DNA of 64,000 nucleotides, taken from the NCBI GenBank assembly GCA_905250125.1, contig CAJNOL010000251.1, positions 121,522 through 185,521 of the forward strand, given 5' to 3'. The translations under genes were made by a program, and so were the position numbers. This stretch comes from Rotaria sordida (Eukaryota; Rotifera; Eurotatoria; Philodinida; Philodinidae). Below the pieces are notes generated by a model. The model ran no database searches, was not told where the DNA came from, and saw only the letters and a list, made by a program, of their open reading frames with translations. Of the stretch, positions 49,623 to 60,878 are shown one piece after another (positions within the stretch are counted from its first letter, which is position 1; each line of letters opens with the position of its first letter).

Positions 49623-50589
49623 TTAATTTTTTGCATCATAATTTTTATTAATAATCTTAAATGAACCATGATCATGTTGAATAACAACACCTTCACCAAA
49701 TGTTATATCGACTTGACACGAATATTTATCAATTAATTGTTGAGTTAATGGTACTTGATTTTCAATCAATGGTACATAAGGTAGATTAAGATGTTCAGCA
49801 AGTTTTATAAAATATAATAAATCATCTGTTTTTCGTCTTGTATATCGTCCTTGTTTATTATTAATATTAAATAAATAAACAGAAAACATTGCCCATTGTA
49901 ATGATTGTGTACAATATGAATTATTAACTTTTTTTTGTATACCACCACCATATAATTCACCACGTAAAACTAATGATATTTGATATTGTTCACAAAAATT
50001 TATTAAACATTCTTTTAAAGAATATTTTGNNNNNNNNNNTTAAATCATATTCACAATTTCTTCCACATACACCAAATTGTTTTTTTTCATAAGAATAATA
50101 AATTGAACAAGATGTACCATCAATTTTTTTTGTTACATCAACTAATTCATTCCATGGAAGATTATTTTGAAAATTTTCTATACGATCTTCATCTGTTTTT
50201 GGTATATTAAATGGTAATGGACCAAGAATACTTGTTGGATCTTGTATAATAATTGGTTCAAAATGTTTAATACCTAATTGTTCAGCTACATTATCACCTT
50301 CTTTAAGATTTTTTTCATTATCAGTTAATGGAACAATTAAACCTTCGGACCATTCATCACGAATTTTAATAGCTCGAACACGTGGACGTGCATATTTTAA
50401 ATAAGGCTGTGCCCATGATTGATCATTCGGTAAAACAGAATCAGGTTGAATAAAAATGACTAATTGTTCAGGTAAAAAACTATCACGAGATGTTATACAT
50501 TGATAACCAAGAATGGAAACAAGATCAAGACGATCAGCATTTGGATGATGTCGAACAGAAGTTATCCGTTCAATTGTAGCAATTTTCAT
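49623..50589 (-). CDS. ATP-dependent RNA ligase, DraRnl/Rnl5 family (intronless)
   Basis: The frame starts MKIATIERITSVRHHPNADR, the N-terminal OB-fold module characteristic of the Deinococcus radiodurans DRB0094 (DraRnl) family, with the HPNAD-L signature. The nucleotidyltransferase core follows. Motif I is KKIDGTS, with the predicted adenylated lysine at residue 155. Then come CGRN, RGELYGGGIQ, motif IV GEGVVIQ and motif V SFKIINKNYDAKN at the very C-terminus. This enzyme class seals 3'-OH/5'-phosphate nicks on RNA-containing strands. No introns are seen, unlike most neighbours. The 10-N assembly gap at 50030-50039 lies between CGRN and the downstream half. The two halves are in different frames across exactly ten Ns, and the family expects about 20 or more residues there, so the gap is a placeholder for missing sequence and not evidence of a broken gene. 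Confidence 0.9.
50030..50039. other. Assembly gap (10 N)
   Basis: Exactly ten Ns inside the RNA ligase gene. Flanking reading frames imply that the real missing length is not ten bases. Confidence 0.99.
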
Positions 50590-51735
50590 TCGAAATGATC
50601 AATTTTATTACTTTTTATTAATATTAATAAATATATTTGAATAGCGACTAAATTAAACCAATGGATAACAAGCACTATAGACATAATTTTATTATTATTT
50701 TTTTTAACTTAATTGAAATTTCATTTGTATATATTCAACTTTTCTTGAAAAATTCGATTTTTAAACTAAATTTTGTATAGATGACGTTAGCATCTTTGCT
50801 TGAACTAGATGGCATAAATCTATGATTTTATCTATTGTGATTGCTTGATCAATATAAACTACTATTCATTCGATAATAATGAATAAAATAAGAAGATCAG
50901 CATAAATTAGTTGTTCATTTTTGATCTACATCTTTATAACTATGTTATAATATGCAATTGTTCAGACAAGGAATAATAACTAAACATCAGCAAAATTCAC
51001 CGCGTCTTTAGAACTGAAATTAGATGTATTGCATGCGCCACCTAATAATAAATGAATGATATCTATGTTGTCCAAAATTATTTTTTTTGCAGAAACATAA
51101 AATTGAAATTTGAATGTGATATTAGTTTAACTTGTGTTATTATGTTTAACTTTCTCAAAATTATAAATAGTCGACAAGAAAATAATTGCTATAACAGATC
51201 TGCTAATATTTGATAAGACAAATTAACATAAAAATAATGATATGTCAATATTTATGGTGATCAACAATGTTTTCTTATCTTCTTCTTCTTAAATGAATCT
51301 ACGTCATTCATTGAATCACTATAGTTTAATACATTATTTTTAGAAATTAAATTACTTAGATAATATCGAAATAATCCATTATTATTTGAATTTCTCATCA
51401 AGAATGAATCGATATCTAAGAATGATATTTTATTTTTTGCAAAACTGAGAAGCTATTTATAATCTACAATGATCTTGTTCATCTATTATATATATATTTA
51501 TATAAAGAAATCTTCTTGAAAAAATTTTCAATATAAATTTTGTATTTTATTTATTACTATATTGCTTGTTTTTTTCTATAGCCACAATGTTATGTTATAA
51601 AGAACAAATACGAATTGCTTTTTTTGTCACCCTAGAAAATATTTTGATTGATGACAATCAATAAGCGTGTCGAATATATACATGTCTACCATGTATATAT
51701 ATTAGGTAGAAAAAACATTTTGATTTTTAATTACC
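50590..51735. other. Divergent intergenic region
   Basis: 1.1 kb between the RNA ligase start (-) and the first CX-like gene (+), so it should hold both promoters. I see only AT-rich DNA with ATATATATAT patches (51485-51500) and a TACATG/CATGTA palindromic patch near 51675-51705. No gene. Confidence 0.45.
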
Positions 51736-54370
51736 ATGATTTTCTTACCATCCGAAATGGTACGAACGAACTTGATCATATTGTTTATTTGTGGTAAAAG
51801 AAAATCTTGTCTGTATGAATATAAATATTTGTTAGAATATTTTTCTAGTTGCAATAACAAATGTTGATTGTCGACCAGGTGGTGGTCGTAGTAAAATTAC
51901 TCGTGTTCGAGTCTCGTAAGTATTTAAAAAGGGTACGATGAGAAAAGTCATTAATATTTTTGTTTTCTTTATTTACATCTAGAAATTTAATCAAAAATAA
52001 AATTCATTCAAAGAGTATTCATCGGTAATAAGATTTTATGGATTTTGTTGTTTTATTTTTTGTTTTCTAATACTGAAATATCTTATGGGTCATGAACATA
52101 GATGACGGAACGTTTTGAATCTAGAGTAGACTCAACAATCCTGATAAAGATCTCTATCAGGAATGTTAAGAATAGAAAGAACGGAAGAAAACAATTCATT
52201 CATGCTATTTAGATGAAAGACAGTTAATGCTTCTTATTTCCAATTCATATCTTGCACTAATATAGTTTAGCAACAATTTGCAAGTTGTGCCAAAAAACGT
52301 TTGCACTTAAAGAACCACACTAACATTCATCTGTATTTAATTTCGACTTATTTTACCAAAAAAAAAAAAAATAGAATTTATAGTGAAGTAATAGTGTTCA
52401 CAATTAAAAAAGAAACAACATTGTAGGTTCGAAATATTTTATTGAAAATGTTTCTTAGACATATAAACTTAGTCATTGAAGACAAAGAAAATTTTCCATA
52501 GATTATAATTAGATTATCTAATTCAAGTTTCTAGTAGAGTTCTTTTTCACTTGTAACGAAGGAATATTACTTCAATTCGTCTGTTTTACTATGAAAGTGT
52601 TACTGTTGGTGGTAGGAAATATTGACATTTGTGTAGAAGAATTTCGATCCACTGCATAATCCATCAGTCTAATGAAATGAGAAACAAATATCTGAGTCTA
52701 TTTTAGCCTATGATATCTGAATCTAGGATAGATTTCAGCTTTCTCAAGTCTCATAATTCCGCCATCTATGTACATGATTTACTTTTTAAAATGTTTGTTT
52801 TTTTTTCATATAGACAATCGTCATTTTTACAGAAATCAAATACTCATATTTTGATTCGTGGAGCAACAGGAGGTGGTACATCTTTATTATTTGGTACATT
52901 AGCATTACGATCATATGTTTCGAACAATTACAAAGGATCTATTGAATCAAGTCGTATTCTGATTAGTTTGTTAACTTTTTATAATCTTTATTTTTGTCAT
53001 ACTTACTTTTTTTTTTATATTCTAGATGGTACAGGAAGTGTATGTGTAAATAGAGAAAATTTTTCTAATTTTATCTTTAATGAATTTCGTTGTCCATTAT
53101 CACCTATTTTTGCACTTAATAACCGTTATTGTTGCGGTCCATTTCAACAGCAATATTGTTGTTCCTTCTGGGAAAGGTACTTTTCTCTTTTCTATGTTTT
53201 TCTTTTCTTCTTTTTTTTTTTTTTTTGTTAGAATTTTTTTCGAGGATGACCTAGTCTCTGCTCGTCTTGCAGCATTTATTCTCTTTCCTTCTGTATTTCT
53301 TTCTTCCGTCATCACATCGTTCGTAGCAGTTTACGAGCAGTTTGAATATGTGTCTCGCTCAACTACGGCAAATAGATCTTATATAAAGGACAAAAATTCT
53401 TTTTCTTTCTGCTTGTTTCTCGACTGCTAATGTTTCTCTTTTTTCTGTTTTGCGTCAATCGATTGATGCTCACTGGATGTCTATGCTTTTTGTAAATATA
53501 TATATATATACATGTAGCTTTTAGCTAATTAAATAGACCTTGCAGATTAGAGTATAGAAACAAATGTTTAATAATTAATGTCAAGTTAATAGGTTGAATC
53601 ATGTTTTCTTTTGTTAAAAATAATTTTTTCTTATGTAAATGAGAAAATTAGTTGTCAATTAAGATAAATAAAAACGTGTTTGAGAACAAGACTTTGTTTT
53701 ACTTGTTGAAAGGAAATTAACTTATGTCTCTATTATTTTTTCTTTTAGCGGTGGTCGAGCAATTGGTGCTATTATTGGTATTATCTCAGCATGTAGTATT
53801 TTCATTTTATTTATTTTCTATTGTATTGTTTATATTCGACGTTCTTTAAGACGAAAAGGTTAAGATATATTTTTCTTTTTTTCTCAAAATTATTAATATT
53901 ATTTCATAATATAGAATCGCCAAGTGTAAAATCCTATTTAAATCATCCTTTTCAAACTCAATTATATAGTGATGGTGAGTTAGATGGAGAAAACTAATAA
54001 AAAAAAAAGCTTCTATATTAGTCTTAGATTTACAGATTAAGTTTGTAGCCGATGACATAGTTTTACAATGAATGAGTTCTAGAAAACAAACATAAGGCTT
54101 GAGTTGATTGTTGATTCTCCGTTCTACGTTTTTTTTTTTGAGTATTCAATGAAAAATAAACTCTATTATTGATAGGTGTACACAATCAAACCAATAAGGA
54201 ATAACTGCCAATTCCCAAACGATTAGTTAATTATATTTCTTCAGATTGTATGTAAGATTTTGAATAATGAAAAAAAAAAAAACAAATCAATATTTTCTTA
54301 TTTTCTAGTTCTTCCAACATTTTCTGAAGTAGTAGGATGTTTTATAACAAAAAATATTGATATTGCTTGA
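51736..54370 (+). CDS. CX/Shisa-like single-pass membrane protein 1
   Basis: Seven exons join in frame: 51736-51793, 51849-51915, 52814-52950 (or to 52965; both donors keep the frame), 53026-53176, 53749-53858, 53915-53974, 54309-54370. This gives about 214 aa. The N-terminal hydrophobic segment (LIILFICVAITN) is a signal peptide, followed by CRPGGGRSKITRV. A hydrophobic Gly-rich stretch (GATGGGTSLLFGTLALRS) precedes the cysteine module: a Cys in SVCVN, then FRCPL, CCG and QYCC. This order (C...F-x-CP...CCG...YCC) is that of the nematode CX module and of vertebrate Shisa ectodomains. A transmembrane helix (AIIGIISACSIFILFIFY) and a basic stop-transfer (RRSLRRK) follow, then a short cytoplasmic tail. 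A type I plasma-membrane or secretory-pathway protein is likely. Function is unknown; Shisa proteins modulate receptor maturation. The paralogue lies 102 bp downstream. Confidence 0.8.
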
Positions 54371-54472
54371 TTTTTTGTTTTTTTTCCTTCGTGTGAAAGA
54401 TGTTTTTCAATAAATATTTATATTTGTAGATTTTTGTTTGTTTTTTTTATTTAATAAAAAAAAAGACAAATT

Positions 54473-55572
54473 ATGATACATAATTATCTATCAAGACGAT
54501 TTTATTTCTTATTTACTATTTCATGTAAGTTAAAAGCAAAATTGATTTTTTTTTTTGTTTTTCATAATTAATAAGAATATTTTTTCTTCTAGTGTTAATG
54601 TTATCGTTGACTGAAGGCAAAGGATTTGGAGGTGGAAGAAGTGGTGGTGGTGGTTTTAAAGTTGGTTCTAAAGGATCAGGAACATTTGGTGGAGCATCAA
54701 GTTATAGTCGAGGAAATAGTTATAGATCTCCTATGAATCAACCGTAAGTAGTTTGATTGGTTTTTTGTTTTTGTTCTTGGTTTTCTATACTTTCTTGATT
54801 TATAGTCGTTCGGGTAGTGGTTTTAAAAGTAAAGCTGTTAGTTTTGCTGCTGGAGCTGCTGGTGGTATAGCAGCATATTCATTGATGAGATCAATGTCAG
54901 GTTCATATCATTCTCGACCTGCTGGTTATTATGGTCCAGGTTATGGAAGTAAGTCATTGAGTTTTATTTTTTTCAAGGATAATATTTATCTGGTTTTTAG
55001 CTGGAGCAACTTGTGTAAATAATGAAGATATGAATGGTACCGTTTTTGGACAATTTCGTTGTCCATTGTATGGATTTCCACCTGAAGCAAAACATTGTTG
55101 TGGTGAATATGGAAAACAATTTTGTTGTATACCTGAGAGACGAAGGTTTATTTTTGAAAAAAAAAAACTCTTTTTCTTTCTTTTTTTAAATATTGTTCTA
55201 TTCTTTTTAGTAGTTATTTTACTAAAGCTTCACATTTTGGATGGATTGTTATAGTAATAATAATATTTATTATTGTTACACTACTTTGGATTCGTTGTCG
55301 TCGACGTCGACAAAGTATATCGATTAGATTTTGCTATTTTTTTTTGTCATTTGTTTATTTTTTAATTTTTTGTAGAAGATGTTGTAATGGTACCAACAGA
55401 CCCACCCATGCATCAAGACTATGAACCACCACCTTTTTATCGTCCACCACCAGCACATAATGAAAATCCATATGGCATTCCACCACAAAATCAATCAGCA
55501 AATTTTAATCCATATGCACAACAATCTCATATGCCATATCCACCTCAACAACAACCATTTAATCCCTATTAA
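54473..55572 (+). CDS. CX/Shisa-like single-pass membrane protein 2 with Pro/Tyr-rich tail
   Basis: Six exons (54473-54524, 54593-54743, 54806-54948, 55001-55145, 55211-55314, 55376-55572) give 263 aa. The parts are: signal peptide (FYFLFTISLLMLSLTEG); Gly/Ser-rich basic stretch (GKGFGGGRSGGGGFK); Ala/Gly-rich hydrophobic segment (FAAGAAGGIAAYSLMRSM); Gly/Tyr-rich linker (GYYGPGYG); cysteine module (TCVN, FRCPL, CCG, QFCC); transmembrane helix (WIVIVIIIFIIVTLLW) with RCRRRRQ stop-transfer; and a cytoplasmic tail rich in Pro, Tyr and Gln (EPPPFYRPPP, YPPQQQPFNPY) that could bind WW or SH3 domains. Exon phases and cysteine spacing match the upstream gene, so the pair arose by tandem duplication. 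The order basic Gly repeats, then Ala/Gly hydrophobic segment, recalls prion/Shadoo architecture, but no homology is claimed. Confidence 0.85.
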
Positions 55573-55659
55573 GTTTACAAAACGGTAAATAAAAACTATT
55601 TTCTTTTTGTTGTAATTCATCAAACTACTCAGAAATCAATCAGCTGAAAAAGATTTAAT

Positions 55660-56345
55660 GAGTGGCGCAAAATAAATTATACTATTTATATACGTTCTTC
55701 ACTTGATCGAAATATCTTCTTTTTATCAAAAGATAGTCCTTCATTATGGATAAGCATGATTAAAATCATTGGCTCTATTATGTTATCATCTCCTTCTGAC
55801 TGTCTATGCACAGTTCATACAAAAATAAATATCTGAGAGGTGAAATGACGTCTACTATTCAACAAACGAGTGTCAAAAAGAACACTGCCTATTGAAACAA
55901 AGTCCGTACGACTGTTATCGCTTGAAGATCTTTGACTATTTATCATAACAGGAAGTCAAAGAGTCAACTGTGACTATCCTTAGTGGAAAATGGTGTACAA
56001 GCCACTTTTGTGCATTCGTATTGAAGAATAATTAGTTATTGAATCTGCCTGATTTCAGTGAGTTAGGTTATACTTTATGAAATGAAGTATGAATTGCAAC
56101 CTCATAACAGCAAAAGCAACATTGATAGACGAAATAAAACGTTCCATCAGAAAAATTTTACATTCTGTACTTGATTTCACTATACGATTACATTTTGAAA
56201 CTATATTCGTTAAATAAAATATGTCATTTTGTGTAGAATTTCAAGCGTCATGTTTTGATTTAAAAAAAAAGTGTTTCAATTAAATGAATAATAGAGAAGA
56301 GATATAAAAAAAAATACCAACAGTATAATTTATTCTGCGCCACTC
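55660..56345. mobile_element. Short-TIR non-autonomous DNA transposon
   Basis: Terminal inverted repeats of about 24 bp: the left end GAGTGGCGCAAAATAAATTA continues TACT, and the right end, reverse-complemented, reads GAGTGGCGCAGAATAAATTA then TACT. One mismatch suggests a fairly recent copy. 686 bp in all, with no transposase frame. I could not identify a convincing target-site duplication or superfamily. Confidence 0.75.
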
Positions 56346-57807
56346 GTACTATTTTTTTGTTGAAAAAAGTAGGGGTAAATATTTTCGTAAATTATTGATA
56401 AATATTAAGGAATAGGAGTTAAAAAGTTTTCTTGTAAATAGCATTTCATTAAGTTCATATAAATGAATCAACTAATCTCACTCGATTCAAACATTGATTT
56501 GCAGGAGATAAGTATAATCATGTATAGACGGTAAAAAAACACCTAAGATATAAATACTATATCGATTATTTAAACTTTAGATGATCATATAAATTTCTTG
56601 TCTAGAATAATCTACAGAAAAAATTCAGAATTATTATATTTATATAGATCTTCAAAAAATATCTTGTTTTACTCGTAATAAGATAACTGTGAAATGCAAA
56701 AAAAAACGATATTTAATCGAAGGAATGTAATTATAACGAGTCTTCAAAATGAATAAAACTTTTCTTCTAGATTTATCAAACATTAGATATTTTATTTTTA
56801 TTTTTAGATATTCCATCAGATTAGAATGATGCTATGTACAAATAGCAAAAGAATATGATTATCCAACTAGTTCAACAATCTCAATATAGAGATAATGAAA
56901 TGATTCTTTGTAAAAATCTCATTCGATGCTTTTATTTTATTTTATTTTATTTTTCTATTGTATTGCTATTACCTATTTTAAACACGCTTTTTGTATTTCT
57001 GTATGTCAAATGCATAAACACATATATATATATATAAATATTTTCTTTTGTTGTTGTTTTTATTTTTCTTTGAAAAAAAATAATATTATTAAAAAAGACT
57101 AACGTAAGAATCTGATTGATCTTTATTCATTGTTACACATCAAGATTTGCTCGAAATGATATTCACAATATTCATAATACTAATGACGAAATCAGTTAAT
57201 ATGTCATATCGGTTTAAAGTTATAGATTATTGGTAAATCAATTTTGATAAGTACAAACAAAACCATCGAGGTATGTTGATTGATGATCAAAATTTCGATT
57301 CAATAGCTTTTTGATGAAGGGTGCCATGTATAAAGGATGTTCAAGTAAAAATCACATTTTTAAATACCTGCCATCTGTTTAGTTTCGTCGACCCTTCTCC
57401 CTCCTAGATGTCGAGTATAAAAAGGAAACTTTCAGAAAATGTCTGCTTATTCAAATATACTGCTTCTTTCTTATAAAATAAATATATCAAAAATAGAAAT
57501 GAATAAACACACATTTTATAAACAACAAACAAAAATATAATCTATTGTAAAGCAAATCTAACAATGTTTGTATTACTACTCAAGAAAATAACTTTCTGCT
57601 CATGTAGTATAATGTTCAATTATTTCAACGTCATATTCACATTCAATTGATTTTCCTATTTAAAAAAGCTCTTCAACACATATGAAACTTCAAAATTTTG
57701 TTGAAAGTTATGTCAAAAAAACAATTGTAAGCATAGCTGCTCTGACCCTAAAATTGTGAAACTCACATTTGTTCTTTAGCCTCATTATACTAATACAAAA
57801 TACGTCA

Positions 57808-57856
57808 AGTGGGTGTGGGTGTCCTTGAAGAGAAGAGTATACCCACACTCACATCC
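57808..57856. repeat. Telomere-like TGTGGG hairpin H4
   Basis: AAGTGGGTGTGGGTGT faces ACCCACACTCACATCC across a GAAGAGAAGAG loop. Same arm composition and purine/pyrimidine loop as H2 and H3. Confidence 0.65.
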
Positions 57857-59179
57857 TTTTCTATTCAATATATCTGTGCGTGTTCGTTTGACTTATGAGA
57901 AAATCGTTGATGGTTTTTTTCAATTTTGATTTCATCTATAACAGCGTCGTTTGATTATGAGATATTGTCAAAAGAAAATTCAAGATATGTCTACATTGTT
58001 ACGTGTGTCATAAATCTTTAGGATTCTTCCGTAGTCGATCTATATGAGACTATCTTAAAAGGCTGGTTATTTCATAAGAATTAGATAAAAACTAAACTGA
58101 TTTTTTTCTACATATTTCTTTTAGAATGTAAATATTTTTGAAGTTCAAATTCAAATGAACAAGCTAAATGTTTTTCTCTTTCTTTTTTTCTTTGTTAAGA
58201 AATAAAATGAAGTGTTGAATCTTCTAAAATATCTATTAAAATTGAACAATGAATTATACTGAAAATTATCAGTCTTTGAATCATTTGAAAGACAAATTGT
58301 TTCATGTTCATGATAATATAAGTGTTATTTATTTCAACATGAAATAAGATGCAAGAACATTTTTATAACAGTCGTACTCTGTTAACTATCATTAATCGAA
58401 TAGATGTGCAATGAAATGTCTCCTTGCTAGTCATCGCATAATGTTGAACGATCCTAATCATCTCAGATCATACCAAAACAAATATTAATCCGTGTACTCC
58501 ATATGGAATGAATATCATTGAACAAGTATGAGTTTTTTCGCTTCTTTGTCGTCATTTGTCGTCTGCTCTTTCGGTGAATGTTTTATTGCTGCTATATGCC
58601 GTCCTTTTCATATGATGTCCACTTGATAATAATTTTAAAAAAACAAAAAAAAAGAAGGCAAACACAGATAGCAACGGAAGATAAAGATTTGATACGTTGC
58701 AAAATTAAGATACGAATCATTCGGAAAAAAAACAAGCCAACAGTTTAAGAAGCAAAAATATTCATCAACTGCAACACATCATTCACATTACGAAGAACAA
58801 CGTGAGTTTAATAATTTAATCTCAGTGAGTAACGTATTAAGTAGACTCAAAATGCAAGAAACTATTTTCAACGTTATACACTTAGTCCCAAGACGCTGTG
58901 GATATCGGAAATGATTAAGATAGATATAACATTGACATCCATGATAGACTTTATTTAAATCAATAGATTTGTCAATGTATGTCGCTTACCGATATTATTC
59001 ATTCTTTTTTCGTAGCGGTCTCACACTTGTTTGATCTTTTGATTCATCTCAATTCTATGATGTTATCTATATGTCACATGGCTTGTTTGTCTCTTTTCTT
59101 TCTCCTACTCAATTCAGTAATTTCAGTTATCAAAGAGATAAGAAATGAAAATCTGTATAATGTAACTGCGAATTTAATG

Positions 59180-59890
59180 AGAGTATACATAAAAAGGCCA
59201 CGAACACAATTGTAAACTTTGGGTGTGGATAAGAGTAACAGTGGAAAAGCTTCTAGTCGCAAACCAATCTCCACAGATGAAGGGCAGAACCAGTCTGTCA
59301 GAGATTGATACGTGACTATGAAGACGAGAAACTTCCAACCATAGTAAAATCTGTAACAATGAGAGCAGAAAGCTTTGATTCATTTAGTGATGTAACAAAG
59401 TTAGAGGGACAACCTTCGCCACTGACAGTAGCGTGAAACATCAAGAGCCAATCACTTTCACACACAGAGCAATGCGTCAAACTTTTAATGAAACTATCGC
59501 GTCTCAAATGGCTATCAGCCAAACTCAGCTCGAAAAACTTGGAGCCACATAGTTGTGCTTCGAAGTCAATGTGCTAAATTTCAACCCTTCCGCCAACTTG
59601 TCAAGTCGATGATGAAAACCTTAGGGCCACAGAGCGATCCATCGAAATGAGCCCATAAAGCTTCGGATAATAGAGAAATATGTATGAATGGAATTGAAAG
59701 GTCCAAGTAGTATGCAAATAGCTGAGAGTTACGGAAAACAAAAATCGTGCTCTCACAAACATGAATAATAGTAACGGTACAGGAGTCGAAATCATCCAGC
59801 CATTTATCAGCATCTCAGTGAAACGTTTCAAGCGATACAGAGAAGCATGAGGACAACACATCAACATATTTAAACTCATAGGAATCCGCA
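59180..59890. other. GC-richer, coding-like but degenerate block
   Basis: This stretch is clearly richer in G and C than its surroundings, and its codon-like texture differs from the AT-rich host exons. Minus-strand frames give peptides such as DADKWLDDFDSCTVTIIH and LADSHLRRDSFIKS, but they are spread over frames and interrupted, and I recognise no family. It could be the decayed remains of an inserted gene or element. It abuts the telomere-like tract on its right. Confidence 0.35.
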
Positions 59891-59892
59891 GG

Positions 59893-60058
59893 AGAGTGTG
59901 GATGTGGGTGTCGAGGCGAATGGGTGTGGATATGGATGTGAGTGTCAGTGGAAAGAGAAAATACCTACACCTACACTCACACCCACACGTCCAGATCCAC
60001 AATAATACTAACCCACCCACACCCACCATCCACACCCACATCCCACACCCACGTCCAC
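59893..60058. repeat. Long telomere-like TGTGGG palindromic tract H5
   Basis: About 60 bp of G-rich units (GTGTGGATGTGGGTGT, GGGTGTGGATATGGATGTG), a short AAAGAGAAAA loop, then about 85 bp of C-rich units (CACACCCACACG, CCCACCCACACCCACC). It is the longest of five such tracts in the window and lies 0.8 kb beyond the 3' end of the PPR-DYW gene. Confidence 0.75.
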
Positions 60059-60200
60059 AAGATCATATGAAAATCGTATATGATCTTGTAGGATTTTATA
60101 TGCAATCTTAAAGCTTTCTTTTCCGATGAAATCATACTATACGATTCTTGTATGATCTTAACGTCAGATCTTATACAATTCATGTATGATTCTCCATAAT
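60057..60200 (-). repeat. Dispersed repeat R4, copy 2 (related sequence at 60620-60800)
   Basis: The reverse complement aligns with 28520-28655 (AATCATACATGAATTGTATA, AGATCTGACGTTAAGATCAT). A second, more diverged stretch rich in GATCATA/TATGATC/AAGATCTTACAAGAT words lies at 60620-60800. Confidence 0.65.
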
Positions 60201-60878
60201 GTTGTTTATCTGATTTTCTTCTATTCTCGGCTTTTATCGTTTTCTTTTCTTCAAAAAATCTTTTATATTTATTTGTATTTGTATATTTATTTAGAAAAAT
60301 CACAAAAGCTAAATGAAAACACAAATATCCATTTAGAAAAACATTTTAAAAAAATTACAATTATTTTTTTCTAAATTCAATTGTTAAAATGATCTAAAAT
60401 GGAAAAAATAAACAATTTCAACAAAAGAAAATATGCTTCTATTTAATCCAATTTATTTAATTATTTGTAGACTGATTTTTTAGCAGATCAGTACCACCAC
60501 ATAGATGTATTTTCAATGCTAAAAAAGTAGTGTCTAAATTAGAATATATTTAATCGATTAAATACTTATTTAAATGTTCAAAACTATCGCTATGAAAACT
60601 AATTGTATAAGTGAGATCGAAAATTATGACTTTATGCGATCATATAAGATCTTACAAGATTCACAGTAGCATCTTATAGTCGTCAGTTAAATATTAAATC
60701 TTGTAGTAAAATATTTGTATGATTTCGTAAGATCATACAATATTAATCTCACGACATAAGATGATCAGTCAGATCTTTTCAGACCTTATAAAATTTTCGT
60801 AAGTTTTTTCTACCTGAGTATTTGAAAAACAATTTTGTAGAGAAATAGTTCTTTATTGAATAAATTCATAACAAAAAA

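Larger units (their letters stand above)
55573..60878. other. 5.3-kb gene-poor region
   Basis: It holds a TIR element (55660-56345), telomere-like hairpins at 57808-57856 and 59893-60058, a GC-richer coding-like block (59180-59890), and R4-type repeats (60057-60200, 60620-60800). Elsewhere (56346-57807, 57857-59179) I see AT-rich DNA without supportable genes. Confidence 0.5.

Noticed and set aside
49623-50589. Reading the RNA ligase as two separate genes or a pseudogene
   Set aside because: All motifs are present in order and the only discontinuity coincides with the 10-N assembly gap.
59601-60324. Minus-strand frames of 115-146 codons across the telomere-like tract
   Set aside because: The tract's GTGGGT/ACCCAC repeats keep several frames open (Val/Gly/Trp or Pro/His/Thr runs); not coding.
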